64,000 nt of DNA from Chryseobacterium indologenes (GCF_018362995.1 NZ_CP074372.1:2356001-2420000); one strand, 5' to 3'; counted from the first letter of the stretch, positions 18,723-27,991 are shown. The notes: generated by a model from the letters alone, not told the origin. Translations and numbers: made by a program.

Positions 18723-18834
18723 TCATCCGAGCTATATTACAAAAATATTATTTTTCTTCTGTAGATGCACCACTGCTTTTGCTTTTTTCATGTATTAATC
18801 AATATTTTCATTAAATTTAATGCTGATAAGTCTC

Positions 18835-18870
18835 TAAAAAGAGAGCACAGACTAATGGCTGTACTCTCTT
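18835..18870 (-). terminator. Terminator after secreted hypothetical protein
   Basis: Arms GAGAGTACAG and CTGTGCTCTC (minus strand) pair with one mismatch and are followed by a T run. Confidence 0.7.
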
Positions 18871-18877
18871 CAAAAAA

Positions 18878-19519
18878 TTATTTCCATTCTACTCTACCCT
18901 CAAGATAATATACTCTTCCATCACTCTCGTAAAGAAGATCATATCCCTGGGATGTCAGATAAAAATGACAAACCTTTGTTTCTCCGCTTCTATCTTTAAA
19001 ATTGATAACAGCAGGACACATTTTAGCGTGATCCATTTTTTTCACAATCAGGTCAAAATTTTTCTGAATATTTTTTTTGCTGTAAAGCGACAGCATCCTG
19101 TCATCAATAAACCGAATATATTTCAGAGATGAAAGCGGATAAGTAATCAATGTAAAAGGTTTTCCCGCAAGCTTTGCTGCATTTTCATTAAAAAAATTCG
19201 TGATTGAAAGACTATCCCGGGTAATATTTTTCACCACGCTTGATTCATATCTTTGTCCATCCGTAAATTCCATACTGTAGATGGCTTCCATTTTAATGGC
19301 AAAACCTTTCCCTGATTTTCTTAAATCTTTTAAATCTGTAAATTCTTTCCCTTTTTTGATCACAATCAAAACATTTCCTTCTCCAAAATCACAGTCATAA
19401 TATTTTTTATAATCAAAAGGTTCTTCTGTAGAAGTATTCACTGTATCATGAGTGGTATTTTGTGAAAAAATACGTGCTGAAAACAGTAATAAAAATAATA
19501 TGAGTTTATAATTTTTCAT
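18878..19519 (-). CDS. Secreted protein of unknown function
   Basis: A 213-residue protein with a signal peptide (MKNYKLILFLLLFSARIFSQ). The mature part is mixed alpha/beta, with a Lys/Asp-rich centre and one Cys pair region (MCPAVINF, KVCHFYL). I do not recognise the family. It follows the LA_2272-type gene with 2 bp between stop and start, so both are probably in one transcript that begins at the divergent promoter region near 20200. Confidence 0.6.
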   Translation of the reverse strand: MKNYKLILFLLLFSARIFSQNTTHDTVNTSTEEPFDYKKYYDCDFGEGNVLIVIKKGKEFTDLKDLRKSGKGFAIKMEAIYSMEFTDGQRYESSVVKNITRDSLSITNFFNENAAKLAGKPFTLITYPLSSLKYIRFIDDRMLSLYSKKNIQKNFDLIVKKMDHAKMCPAVINFKDRSGETKVCHFYLTSQGYDLLYESDGRVYYLEGRVEWK

Positions 19520-19521
19520 GT

Positions 19522-20151
19522 CTAATTTGTTTTCTGTTTTTTAAAATTCCAGTTGATGAGTGGAAGTTTTCTTTTTCCGTTTTCATTCCATCCGCCGATC
19601 TGGATTCCTCTGAAATCTTCACATTTGTTGTACAAACCAATCTGCAATCCACGACATTTATGTCCAATATTGGCCAACGGTGCTGCAGAAACACCTTTCA
19701 TCTCGTGATGCAGATTAAAAAATGGGGAAACAGATACTCCGTTAGTCACCGCATATGTGTTGATATTACTCGAAACATTGATCTCCAGACCATTTGTAAC
19801 AGTAGGCTCCATATTGATCAGAGACAATTGAAGTCCATTGATTGTATTCATCTTTTCACGGGGCACTATTACATAATCATCATTGCCTGGTAATTGTAGG
19901 TTGAAAAGCATCAACGGAGGAAGAAAAATACCCAGGAAATTGAATCCCATTCCCAATCCGTTTACTTTTTTAGGCTTAAAATGATCTTCCTCATCATAGT
20001 ATTTAAATAAAATCCCGTTGACATTTCTGACATTCTTTGAAGGGGAAGCTGCAATAAATCTAGGTTTCAAAGAATCTGCTTTTAAACTGTCTGATGCATA
20101 AACCAGACTATTGAATAAAAGAACTGCTATTAATAAAATTCGTGTTTTCAT
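19522..20151 (-). CDS. LA_2272-type surface repeat protein
   Basis: A 209-residue protein with a signal peptide (MKTRILLIAVLLFNSLVYA). The C-terminal half contains short repeats of the form N-G-[LV]-x-[LIV]-[SG]-[LP]: INGLQLSLIN, TNGLEINVSS, TNGVSVSPFF, CRGLQIGLYN, FRGIQIGGWN. This pattern matches the LA_2272/LA_2273 surface repeat family. It is probably exported; function unknown. It is divergent from a HTH regulator gene, and the region between them carries two copies of a palindromic site. Confidence 0.75.
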   Translation of the reverse strand: MKTRILLIAVLLFNSLVYASDSLKADSLKPRFIAASPSKNVRNVNGILFKYYDEEDHFKPKKVNGLGMGFNFLGIFLPPLMLFNLQLPGNDDYVIVPREKMNTINGLQLSLINMEPTVTNGLEINVSSNINTYAVTNGVSVSPFFNLHHEMKGVSAAPLANIGHKCRGLQIGLYNKCEDFRGIQIGGWNENGKRKLPLINWNFKKQKTN

Positions 20152-20236
20152 AACTCGTTATTTTAAAATTACAGTTCAAAATTATCAGCAGAAACCACAG
20201 TTCCGAATGTGAAAAAAAATTAAAAAAAATATTCTG

Positions 20237-20253
20237 TTTGTGAAAATCACAAA
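20237..20253. promoter_or_regulatory. Palindromic operator candidate, copy 1
   Basis: TTTGTGAAAATCACAAA is a 7-3-7 palindrome and is identical to 20445-20461. This copy lies 86 bp upstream of the start of the LA_2272-type gene. Confidence 0.65.
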
Positions 20254-20444
20254 ATATATGGTTGGAAGCGGGAAGAAGGAGGCAGGAAGTTACTTTCAGT
20301 GATCAATAGTAATAGTGATTATAAATCCAATTACTTTCAAATTGTTATTGATTATTTCGACCTCCGATACTTCCCTTCTCCCAGTTTTAATCTTTCAGCC
20401 TTCTAAACAGAAAATCAACAGTTCTTTACACAAAAAATACTACA

Positions 20445-20461
20445 TTTGTGAAAATCACAAA
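20445..20461. promoter_or_regulatory. Palindromic operator candidate, copy 2
   Basis: Same 17 bases as 20237-20253. It overlaps a -7-like element TACATTTG (20441-20448) and ends 3 bp before the regulator's ATG at 20465, so binding would block transcription or translation start. Confidence 0.65.
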
Positions 20462-20464
20462 ACT

Positions 20465-21394
20465 ATGCACCAGGAAGCTCTATTGAAGGAAATCCGAAGA
20501 AAAATCGGGGAAAAATCTTTAAATGATGAGATTGCCAACATTCTTAACATCAGTTATGATGCGGCCCACAGAAGAACTTCTTTGAAAGCTAAGTTCAGCT
20601 TTGAGGAAGCGCTGGAGCTTGCCAGGTACTATCAGATCTCATTGGATCAGTTTCTGGGAACAGAAAACCAATTGGTTGTCAAAAGAACACAGCCGGTAAG
20701 AACAACTGAAGATCTTTTAAATTATTTCGAGAACTCATTGAAAATTTTAAACGTTTTTCAGAATATCAGCAATTCCAAAGTATTCTATTCTGCAAAAGAC
20801 ATCCCGTTTTTCTATACCATTTCAGATTCAATGTTATCCCGTTTCAAGTTTTATGTCTGGATGAATTTACTGAATCAGGACAAATTTTTAAGTCCGTTTC
20901 ATGAGTTTAATATGGAATATCATTCAGTAAAAAATGACATGCTGAAAGATCTTTATGATAAACAAAACGTAACCGAAATCTGGAATGACACCACCATTAT
21001 GAGTGCTCTGAGACAAATTTCTTTCTATTATGAAATGGGTCTGTTGAAGAAAAATGATGTGGATCTTATTCTTGATGACCTGAGGAAATTACTGGAAGGT
21101 CTGGAAATTAAAACACTGGAAAAAACTAATTATCAGATCTATGTCAATGATTTAGTAATTTTAAACAACAGTATTTTATTCAAAAATGAGCAGCAATGTT
21201 CCTTTTTCGTTCCTTTCAGCATGTTTGGATATATGATGACCAATGATAAAATCACCTGTGAAGATTCTCTGAGCTATTTTGAGCATCAGATCAAGAACTC
21301 CAGATCCCTGAACGAATCCGGAAACCGGGAAAGGAAAATGTTCTTTAATAAAATGTATGAACAGATTGACCGATTAAAACAAAATTTATCATGA
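20465..21394 (+). CDS. Helix-turn-helix regulator
   Basis: About 309 residues from the ATG at 20465. An in-frame start 150 bp upstream would overlap the operator and adds residues of low-complexity type, so I reject it. The N-terminus is a DNA-binding helix-turn-helix (LNDEIANILNISYDAAHRRTS, 17-37), of the BetR-like kind. The remainder is helical and unlike known ligand domains. The gene overlaps the next AraC gene (ATGA), so the two regulators are co-expressed. Palindromes directly upstream suggest autoregulation (inference). Confidence 0.75.
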   Translation: MHQEALLKEIRRKIGEKSLNDEIANILNISYDAAHRRTSLKAKFSFEEALELARYYQISLDQFLGTENQLVVKRTQPVRTTEDLLNYFENSLKILNVFQNISNSKVFYSAKDIPFFYTISDSMLSRFKFYVWMNLLNQDKFLSPFHEFNMEYHSVKNDMLKDLYDKQNVTEIWNDTTIMSALRQISFYYEMGLLKKNDVDLILDDLRKLLEGLEIKTLEKTNYQIYVNDLVILNNSILFKNEQQCSFFVPFSMFGYMMTNDKITCEDSLSYFEHQIKNSRSLNESGNRERKMFFNKMYEQIDRLKQNLS

Positions 21395-22197
21395 ATACCC
21401 TGCGTAAAGGCGAATATTTTGGAGAAACCAATCAAATGGTCACTGTAGAAGGATTGACCATCACTGATACGGAGTATACGCATCCTTACGTAGACTGGCA
21501 TTATCATGAAAATGCTTACTTCACTTTTTTGCTTCAGGGCAATATGACGGAAGGGAACAGAAAAGAAACCTATGGCTGTTCTGCCGGAACATTACTATAC
21601 CATCATTGGGAAGATCCGCATTACAATATTAAGCCGGATATTTTTACAAGAGGCTTCCACATTGAACCTTCACAAAGCTGGTTTGATCGGTTTGACATTC
21701 AGAAAAATAAAGTGGAGGGCAGCTTTAATATAAAAGATCCCGCTTTAAAACTACTGGTTTATCAGATGTTCAAAGAAACGAAAACCAATGATTTATCTTT
21801 TGAGCTGGCTCTTAATCAGTTATTATTAAATCTTTTCAGTCAGTTGACCCATCAGAAGGAAAGTAGTGATAGAAAACCAGTCTGGGTAGGGCAGATCAAT
21901 GAAATTCTACATGAAAGCTTTACAGAAAGCCTGAATCTTACGGAACTTTCTAAAACATTGAATATTCATCCTATTCATCTCAGCAGGGATTTTCATAAAT
22001 ATTTCCACTGTAATCTGGGTGAATATCTCAGAAAATTAAAACTTAACAAATCACTTGAATTGCTGACTTTACCCCACTCTTTGACGGATATTGCCATAGA
22101 ATGCGGCTTTTCAGATCAGAGTCATTTTACCCGATGTTTTAAAGAAAATATCGGAATTACACCTTTGAAATACAGGAACCTTCTGAAAAATTATTAA
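21391..22197 (+). CDS. AraC-family regulator
   Basis: A 268-residue regulator with an N-terminal cupin-like domain (HPYVDWHYHENAYFTFLLQG; His-rich metal or ligand site) and a C-terminal AraC domain with two HTH units (LTELSKTLNIHPIHLSRDF and LTDIAIECGFSDQSHFTRCF). It starts on the stop of the preceding HTH gene. The next gene, an SDR oxidoreductase, follows after 130 bp holding a paired direct repeat of the AraC-site type, so that gene is the likely target. Confidence 0.88.
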   Translation: MNTLRKGEYFGETNQMVTVEGLTITDTEYTHPYVDWHYHENAYFTFLLQGNMTEGNRKETYGCSAGTLLYHHWEDPHYNIKPDIFTRGFHIEPSQSWFDRFDIQKNKVEGSFNIKDPALKLLVYQMFKETKTNDLSFELALNQLLLNLFSQLTHQKESSDRKPVWVGQINEILHESFTESLNLTELSKTLNIHPIHLSRDFHKYFHCNLGEYLRKLKLNKSLELLTLPHSLTDIAIECGFSDQSHFTRCFKENIGITPLKYRNLLKNY

Positions 22198-22234
22198 AAG
22201 TTCTCTGAATGCAAAGGAAATAAATCATCATTCA

Positions 22235-22269
22235 CGATTTGGATACATCATTCCCCGATTTGGATACAT
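22235..22269 (+). promoter_or_regulatory. Tandem direct repeat, likely AraC-family binding site
   Basis: CGATTTGGATACAT occurs at 22235-22248 and again at 22256-22269, 21 bp start to start (two helical turns), the spacing usual for AraC-type dimers. The second copy ends where the -33 element would be for a -7-like CATCTTTG at 22289-22296, a class II activation layout. Confidence 0.75.
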
Positions 22270-22327
22270 TTTACCTTCTGTAACTTTCCATCTTTGTACC
22301 ATCATTTAAACAAAAAAATATTTAAAA

Positions 22328-23167
22328 ATGGAAACAAAAAAAGTATGGTTCGTGACAGGAGCTTCAAAAGGCTTAGGATTCGAGTTGGTAAAAAAATTAT
22401 TATCCGAAGGATTTCAGGTTGCTGCAACAAGCCGTACCGTTGAATCCCTGATCTCAACCCTCGGAGAGACTTCTGAAAACTTCCTTCCGCTCAGCGTAAA
22501 CATTACAGACAATAACGATATTAAATCTGCCATTGCCAAAACGGTTGAACATTTCGGAAAAATTGATGTAGTTGTGAATAATGCAGGTTATGGACAAATC
22601 GGAACATTGGAAGAACTTACAGATGAAGAGGCGAGAGAAAATTACGCTGTGAATGTTTTCGGAACCTTAAATGTGATCAGAAATGCCATGCCTTATCTTC
22701 GTGAACAAAGGTCTGGAAACATCTTCAATATTTCTTCCGTTGGTGGATATTCCGCTAATTTTCCGGGTTGGGGAATTTACTGCTCAACAAAATTTGCTGT
22801 TGCCGGATTTACTGAAGCTTTGGCTGAAGAAGTAAAAGATTTCGGAATTCATGCTACTGTAGTGTATCCCGGATATTTCCGTACTGATTTTTTAACTAAA
22901 GATTCTGTGAAAACCCCTTCCAATCCTATTCAGGCTTATGAAGCGGCAAGAAATTCTGAACAGGCTCATCTTAATGAGATCAACGGAAATCAGCCTAATG
23001 ATCCTGAGAAGGCAGCTGATGTACTGATTCAGATCAGTAAAGAGAAAAATCCGCCGGTACATTTATTATTGGGAGTAGGAACGATGGAGTTTCTGAATAA
23101 TAAGATTGATATCTTAAAGAAAGATGCTGAGAAATGGGAAAGCCTTACCGTTTCTACTGCGATTTAA
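22328..23167 (+). CDS. SDR-family oxidoreductase
   Basis: A 279-residue classical short-chain dehydrogenase. The cofactor loop is TGASKGLG (10-17), NNAG is at 84-87, the catalytic Ser is in NISSVGG (136/137) and Tyr151/Lys155 in YCSTK. Cofactor preference is probably NADP(H) (Arg36 in TSRT). The substrate is unknown. The AraC gene upstream and the tandem site before this gene suggest it is induced by that regulator. Confidence 0.92.
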   Translation: METKKVWFVTGASKGLGFELVKKLLSEGFQVAATSRTVESLISTLGETSENFLPLSVNITDNNDIKSAIAKTVEHFGKIDVVVNNAGYGQIGTLEELTDEEARENYAVNVFGTLNVIRNAMPYLREQRSGNIFNISSVGGYSANFPGWGIYCSTKFAVAGFTEALAEEVKDFGIHATVVYPGYFRTDFLTKDSVKTPSNPIQAYEAARNSEQAHLNEINGNQPNDPEKAADVLIQISKEKNPPVHLLLGVGTMEFLNNKIDILKKDAEKWESLTVSTAI

Positions 23168-23178
23168 TTTGATACTAT

Positions 23179-23285
23179 CCTTCGACTCCGCTCAGGATGA
23201 CATTCCTAATACTTAATATTTTAATTTAATCGGATGAATTAAATATAAAACGTTAGAGAATCCAGCCTGACCGGAGTTGAAGGCT
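23179..23285. repeat. Inverted pair of REP-like repeats
   Basis: Copy a (23179-23206) and the inverted copy b (23258-23285) belong to the family seen around the GIY-YIG gene; core CTTCGACTCCGCTCAGG and the diverged CTTCAACTCCGGTCAGG. They could fold back across a 51-bp spacer and end the SDR transcript. Confidence 0.75.
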
Positions 23286-23335
23286 TTATGATATCATGCA
23301 TTATAATTTTTACAAAAAAACTTAACTTCGCTATT

Positions 23336-24250
23336 ATGAAACAGCTTGTTCGTTTTAATTCCATTTCAGATTTTCATGCTTTCTGCAGTCTTCCGAATCC
23401 TGAGCATCCACTGATCAGCTTGATAGATTACAGCAAGGTTCGTTATGTTGTAGAAAATGAAGAACTGAAGTGGATCCAGAATTTTTATTCTATTGGTTTG
23501 AAAAAAAATGTCACTCCAAAGTTTAATTACGGTCAGCAGCAATATGATTTTGACTCCGGAGTACTGTGTTTTGTTTCTCCACAGCAGTTTTTAAGCCTGG
23601 AAATAAGGCAGGATGTTGAAGTAGAGCCTACCGGATTTTTATTACTGATTCATCCCGATTTTCTATGGAATACTGCATTAACCAGGAAAATAAAATCTTA
23701 TGATTTTTTCAGTTATCAGGTAAAAGAAGCTCTTTTTCTTTCCGATAAAGAAGAGATAATTATTGTTGATATTCTTAAAAATATTGAACGTGAATATCAG
23801 GCAAATACCGATAAATTCACACAGGAGCTGATTATTTCACAGATTGAATTGTTACTGATCTATTCTGAACGTTTTTATGAACGGCAGTTTTTCACCCGAA
23901 AAAAATCGAGTCATGAACTACTACATAAATTTGAAGACATTCTTTCTCACTATTTTGAAAGCGGAAATCTTCTTGAAAGTGGAATTCCTTCGGTAAAAAC
24001 AATAGCCGAGCAAATGAATATTTCACCTAATTATCTTGGAACCTTACTCCGCCTACATACGCAGCAAAATACACAGCAGCATATTCAGAATAAATTGATT
24101 GATTCTGCCAAAGAACGCTTGAGTACCACAAGCTTATCTGTAAGTGAGATCGCTTATGAATTGGGATTTGAACATCCGCAGTCTTTCAGTAAACTCTTTA
24201 AACAAAAGACGAATCAGTCTCCCGGAGAATTCAGAAAGCTGTTCAATTAG
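23336..24250 (+). CDS. AraC-family regulator
   Basis: About 304 residues from the ATG at 23336. An in-frame upstream start at 23288 falls within 3 bp of the repeat and adds hydrophobic residues unlike the family, so I use the later ATG. The N-terminal cupin-like part (about 1-180) precedes a C-terminal AraC domain (VKTIAEQMNISPNYLGTLLR and LSVSEIAYELGFEHPQSFSKLF). Such regulators often sit next to the enzyme they control; here the SDR gene or the serine hydrolase are candidates. Confidence 0.85.
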   Translation: MKQLVRFNSISDFHAFCSLPNPEHPLISLIDYSKVRYVVENEELKWIQNFYSIGLKKNVTPKFNYGQQQYDFDSGVLCFVSPQQFLSLEIRQDVEVEPTGFLLLIHPDFLWNTALTRKIKSYDFFSYQVKEALFLSDKEEIIIVDILKNIEREYQANTDKFTQELIISQIELLLIYSERFYERQFFTRKKSSHELLHKFEDILSHYFESGNLLESGIPSVKTIAEQMNISPNYLGTLLRLHTQQNTQQHIQNKLIDSAKERLSTTSLSVSEIAYELGFEHPQSFSKLFKQKTNQSPGEFRKLFN

Positions 24251-24314
24251 AATATATGGCGAATAATAAAATAGCAATGTTAATTTCATTCTATTTTACC
24301 AGGAAGAAGTTTGT

Positions 24315-24322
24315 TACTTTTG
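24315..24322 (+). promoter_or_regulatory. Candidate -7 element TACTTTTG
   Basis: TACTTTTG fits TAnnTTTG and lies 17 bp before the serine hydrolase ATG. No clear -33 TTG. Confidence 0.4.
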
Positions 24323-24339
24323 TTTAAATACTTCTTCCA

Positions 24340-25992
24340 ATGAAACCAGTTCTATTATTGATCTTTATTTTCACATTTTATCTGTATCAGGGACAAAACA
24401 AAAACATAGTCAATCCTGAAAAAATTGAAAATCCGATTCAAAAAAATCATCTCGGAAAAATTGTTTTCGTTAATAAAACTATTGCTCTTGAAAACCTTAA
24501 AGATTCGGACTTTCTCAGTTCTTCTTTATTCCAGGAAAACGGAGATCTTGGTATTCATGCTTTTTTTGATAACTCTCTAGTTAATTATCTGCATCAGCTT
24601 GAGCCCAATTGGACGGTTGATGAACTGCTCAAAAACGGAAATTATCAGTTCTCATTTTACGTAGACGGAAAACTGATCTATAAAGAAAATCTCAATACAG
24701 GTGCAGGCATTGCAGATCATAAAAAAGTTAAAACCACACTGCGAATTCCTCTTCTCAGCAACAAAAACGAAGATTCATGGGGAAGGTATTTATGGATGCG
24801 TTTTTATATGTCCCATAACGGGATTGATGCTCTGTCAGAAGGAAATCATACCTTAAAAATTGAAATACGCCCGTATCTCAACGCTTCTACACTCAAAACA
24901 GGCCCTGTTATCGCAGAAGGTCAGATCAATCTCAATGTTCCTTCCCAAAATATCCCGGAGCAGCAGATCGCCATTCAACCCATTCAATCCAACAGCGGAT
25001 GGAAGGTTTCTCAGGAAAAGATCAATACAGAAGCTATCAGAAATCTGAATAAGAAAATTGCAGAAAACAGGTTTAAAAATATAACCGGAATTGTAATCAT
25101 AAAAAGCGGAAAATTGCTTCTGGAAGAATATTTCAACGGATCAGGAAGAGATTCTTTGCAGGATACCCGTTCTGTAGGGAAGTCATTTTCTTCAGCGTTG
25201 ACGGGAATTGCTGTCAAAGAAGGATATTTAAAAAGCGAAAATCAATATCTGAAAGAGTTTTACGATTTGAAACAATTTAAAAACTATTCTTCTCAAAAAG
25301 AGAATGTTACTATAAAAAGTTTGTTGACAATGAGTTCCGGATTTGATGGGAATGATGAAAATTACGAATCTCCAGGAAATGAAGAAAATATGTATCCTAC
25401 CGAAAATTGGGTAAATTTTACATTGGATCTGCCAATGACGGAGAATACACCAGGAAAAAACTGGAGTTACTTTACAGCCGGAGTTGTGGTCACCGGAGAT
25501 ATTCTGGATAAAACAGTTCCGGAAGGCTTAAAAAACTATGCAGATAAAAAATTATTCCAACCCCTTGGAATCAAAAATTATAAATGGCAGTTTACTCCGC
25601 AGCAAAAGCCTTCTCTGGCTGGAGGACTTCGTATGAAAGCTCTTGATTTTGCAAAATTCGGGCAGCTGTACAGCAATAATGGAGTTTGGGAAGGGAAAAC
25701 TATTTTGAGTAAAGATTGGGTTAAGAAATCTTTTACCAATTACTTTCCGGACCGTCAGGATTTTGAAGGGTATGGATATTTATTCTGGAGAAAAGTTTAT
25801 ACGGTGGGAAACAGCAGTTATGAAGCTTTTCAATCCAGCGGAAATGGTGGAAACAAAATCATCATCTTCACCAAAATACCCGTTGTAATGGTAATTACCG
25901 CACAAGCTTACAACAAACCTTATGCCCATTCACAAGTTGAAAAAATGGTACAGGAATATCTTTTACCCGCCTTAAAAATGAGTAATGAGTAG
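24340..25992 (+). CDS. Secreted serine hydrolase (class C beta-lactamase fold) with N-terminal extra domain
   Basis: A 550-residue protein. Signal peptide MKPVLLLIFIFTFYLYQGQ. Residues about 30-205 form a beta-rich domain I do not recognise. Residues about 225-545 are a class C beta-lactamase-like domain with SxxK as SVGK (278-281), the second motif around YFTAG and a C-terminal SGNGGN replacing the usual KTG/HxG. Likely a periplasmic or surface esterase or peptidase, not proven to act on beta-lactams. Confidence 0.85.
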   Translation: MKPVLLLIFIFTFYLYQGQNKNIVNPEKIENPIQKNHLGKIVFVNKTIALENLKDSDFLSSSLFQENGDLGIHAFFDNSLVNYLHQLEPNWTVDELLKNGNYQFSFYVDGKLIYKENLNTGAGIADHKKVKTTLRIPLLSNKNEDSWGRYLWMRFYMSHNGIDALSEGNHTLKIEIRPYLNASTLKTGPVIAEGQINLNVPSQNIPEQQIAIQPIQSNSGWKVSQEKINTEAIRNLNKKIAENRFKNITGIVIIKSGKLLLEEYFNGSGRDSLQDTRSVGKSFSSALTGIAVKEGYLKSENQYLKEFYDLKQFKNYSSQKENVTIKSLLTMSSGFDGNDENYESPGNEENMYPTENWVNFTLDLPMTENTPGKNWSYFTAGVVVTGDILDKTVPEGLKNYADKKLFQPLGIKNYKWQFTPQQKPSLAGGLRMKALDFAKFGQLYSNNGVWEGKTILSKDWVKKSFTNYFPDRQDFEGYGYLFWRKVYTVGNSSYEAFQSSGNGGNKIIIFTKIPVVMVITAQAYNKPYAHSQVEKMVQEYLLPALKMSNE

Positions 25993-26055
25993 TGAGTAAT
26001 AAAGTAATAGTAATGTAGAAAATTGAGGAAGAATAGCTTATTGCTTATTGCAAAA

Positions 26056-26598
26056 CTATTCGTCTTTCTTGGATGGAACCAGAAATACGTCAATAAGACC
26101 TTCAGGAAGTTCCATTTTGATTATTCTTTCTTCTCGGTCAACTTCAAGAATCCAGTCTTTGATCATAGGAATAACCACCTCTTTTCCATCCAGATTGGTA
26201 ATGAAATACACCTGCGCCGTCTGATCATTTACAGATCTGATCACTCCACAGTTATTATCATTTTGATCAAAGATTTCAAACCCGATGATCTCGTGATAGT
26301 AGAATTGTTTTCCCGAAAGTTTAGGCAGTGAGGCAAGCGGAAGGTAAACACTTTTACCCAACACCTGGTCTACCATAGCCTCAGAAGAGTTTTTGAATGC
26401 AAGATTCAGAGCATCAAGTTTGCTCCATGATGATCTTTCAATAAAAAATGGAACCAATAATCCGTTGATTTCAACGAATATTGATTCCAATTTATTGTAA
26501 AGCTCGGGTTGATCGGTATCCAATTTAAGGATTACGTTACCCGCAAGTCCGTGTCTGCGTGTGATTTTTCCTAAAAAATAGCAATCTTCTTTACGCAT
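26056..26598 (-). CDS. rimM: Ribosome maturation factor RimM
   Basis: A 180-residue protein with the RimM N-terminal beta-barrel (YFLGKITRRHGLAGNVILKL) and the PRC-barrel domain at the C-terminus (GKEVVIPMIKDWILEVD). It helps 30S assembly by binding the 16S 3' domain and S19. It follows rpsP by 14 bp in one transcript. The usual trmD-rplS partners of this operon are absent here. Confidence 0.92.
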   Translation of the reverse strand: MRKEDCYFLGKITRRHGLAGNVILKLDTDQPELYNKLESIFVEINGLLVPFFIERSSWSKLDALNLAFKNSSEAMVDQVLGKSVYLPLASLPKLSGKQFYYHEIIGFEIFDQNDNNCGVIRSVNDQTAQVYFITNLDGKEVVIPMIKDWILEVDREERIIKMELPEGLIDVFLVPSKKDE

Positions 26599-26612
26599 AA
26601 CAGGGTTTGTTC

Positions 26613-27179
26613 TTAAGCTTCAGTGTTTTCTTCAGTTTCAGCAGCAGGAGCTTCTCCTTCTGTAGCTTCAGCAACAACTTCTTCAGCAGGTGCGTTAGCA
26701 GCTTCTTCAGCAGCTTTAGCATCAGCCTCAGCTTGTGCAGCAGCAGCAACTCTAGCTTCGTTTACTTTTACTTCAGCTTCTAAAGCAGCTTTCTTAGCAT
26801 CAGCTTTAGCAGTTGCTAAACCTTCTACTTTACCTTGTACTTTAGAGTCTTTAGCTTCTACCCAAGCATTGAATCTTTTTTCAGCTTCAGCTTCGTCAAA
26901 AGCACCTTTAGCTACACCACCTTGTAAGTGTTTTTTGTAAAGAGCACCTTTGTAAGATAAAATAGCTCTAGCAGTATCAGTAGGCTGAGCACCGTTGTTT
27001 AACCACTGTACAGCGGAATCAACGTTCAATTCGATAGTTGCTGGATTAGTAATTGGGTTGTAAGTTCCTAGTTTTTCGATGAATCTACCATCTCTTCTAG
27101 CTCTAGAATCTGCAACCACGATGTGGAAAAAAGGTTTTCCTTTTTTACCGTGTCTTTGTAATCTGATTTTTACTGACAT
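26613..27179 (-). CDS. rpsP: 30S ribosomal protein S16
   Basis: A 188-residue S16. The conserved core is residues 1-80 (SVKIRLQRHGKKGKPFFHIV, ADSRARRDGRFIEKLGTYNP). The remaining about 105 residues are an Ala/Glu/Lys-rich tail that is long but common in flavobacteria; E. coli S16 is only about 82 residues. It starts the rpsP-rimM pair. Confidence 0.95.
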   Translation of the reverse strand: MSVKIRLQRHGKKGKPFFHIVVADSRARRDGRFIEKLGTYNPITNPATIELNVDSAVQWLNNGAQPTDTARAILSYKGALYKKHLQGGVAKGAFDEAEAEKRFNAWVEAKDSKVQGKVEGLATAKADAKKAALEAEVKVNEARVAAAAQAEADAKAAEEAANAPAEEVVAEATEGEAPAAETEENTEA

Positions 27180-27375
27180 AATGTTTGAATTTTACGGGAA
27201 CTCGTCCCAGTTAAATATTTAAGAGTGCAAAGATAGTAAAAAAGTTTGAAGTAAAAAGCTACAAGTAAAAAGTTTTATAAAATTCATTTTCCAGAAGCCG
27301 GGAACCTGCTCTCGCTACTCGCTTTTTTCTTTTAGAAAGAAAAAGAGTTTAAACAAACCGCTCGATCAGGGCTAT

Positions 27376-27888
27376 TTATTCCAAATTACCCATATAAAAC
27401 AATCCCAGACACTTCTGGTTTTCTTCAATAATAAGAGAATCTTTCAATTCATCTACAATTTTGGGAGAACTCCAATAGCATCCGATATTATTCGCTGTAC
27501 AGGTAAGATACATGTTCTGAACCGCCATTGAAACCGCTGCTATTTCTTCCCATTCAGGAACCATTCCGCTGAAGTTGACTACGATAGAAACTACAACATT
27601 GGCTTTATTGATTTTAAAACCGATATCATTGTATTTTTTTTCCAGGAAAAGCTGCTCAGGTGTAATTGTTTTATAGATAGCCTGCATTTCCGAGGCCAGC
27701 TGTGTTTTCTCTTCACCTTTGAATATTTTAAAACGCCAGGGTTTTGTACGTTTGTGATTGGGAGCAAGTGTAGCAGCATTTAAAATTTCCTCCAAAACTT
27801 CCTGAGATATTTCTGTATCCTGATAATCTTTTGGGAAAATACTTCTTCTTTGCTCTATGATCTCTTTTAAAATGGATGCCTTATTCAT
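27376..27888 (-). CDS. Nitroreductase-family protein (C-terminus short)
   Basis: A 170-residue FMN-dependent nitroreductase of the YdjA type. The N-terminus IIEQRRSIFPKDYQDTEIS and the FMN part (LAPNHKRTKPWRFKIF) are typical, as is the AVQNMYLTCTANNIGCYWSS core. The protein stops right after CLGLFYMGNLE, where relatives usually have about 10-20 more residues; the bases after the stop (IALIERFV) do not rescue it. It may be natural variation. Confidence 0.8.
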   Translation of the reverse strand: MNKASILKEIIEQRRSIFPKDYQDTEISQEVLEEILNAATLAPNHKRTKPWRFKIFKGEEKTQLASEMQAIYKTITPEQLFLEKKYNDIGFKINKANVVVSIVVNFSGMVPEWEEIAAVSMAVQNMYLTCTANNIGCYWSSPKIVDELKDSLIIEENQKCLGLFYMGNLE

Positions 27889-27991
27889 GTAACAAAATTA
27901 CAAAAAAGATGGAAGCAGAAAGCGGGATGAAGGAAGTTTAATATTTAGCCGGATGAAAGATGTCCGAAGCTTGTCAAAATTACTTTTACTT

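Noticed and set aside
20237..20461. CRP/FNR-type sites
   Set aside because: The palindrome resembles TGTGA-N6-TCACA but its inner spacing is 3 bp, so it is not a CRP or FNR box.
27180..27375. Dispersed repeat upstream of the S16 gene
   Set aside because: It has low-complexity AAAAG motifs, but no second copy in the window, so a repeat family cannot be claimed.
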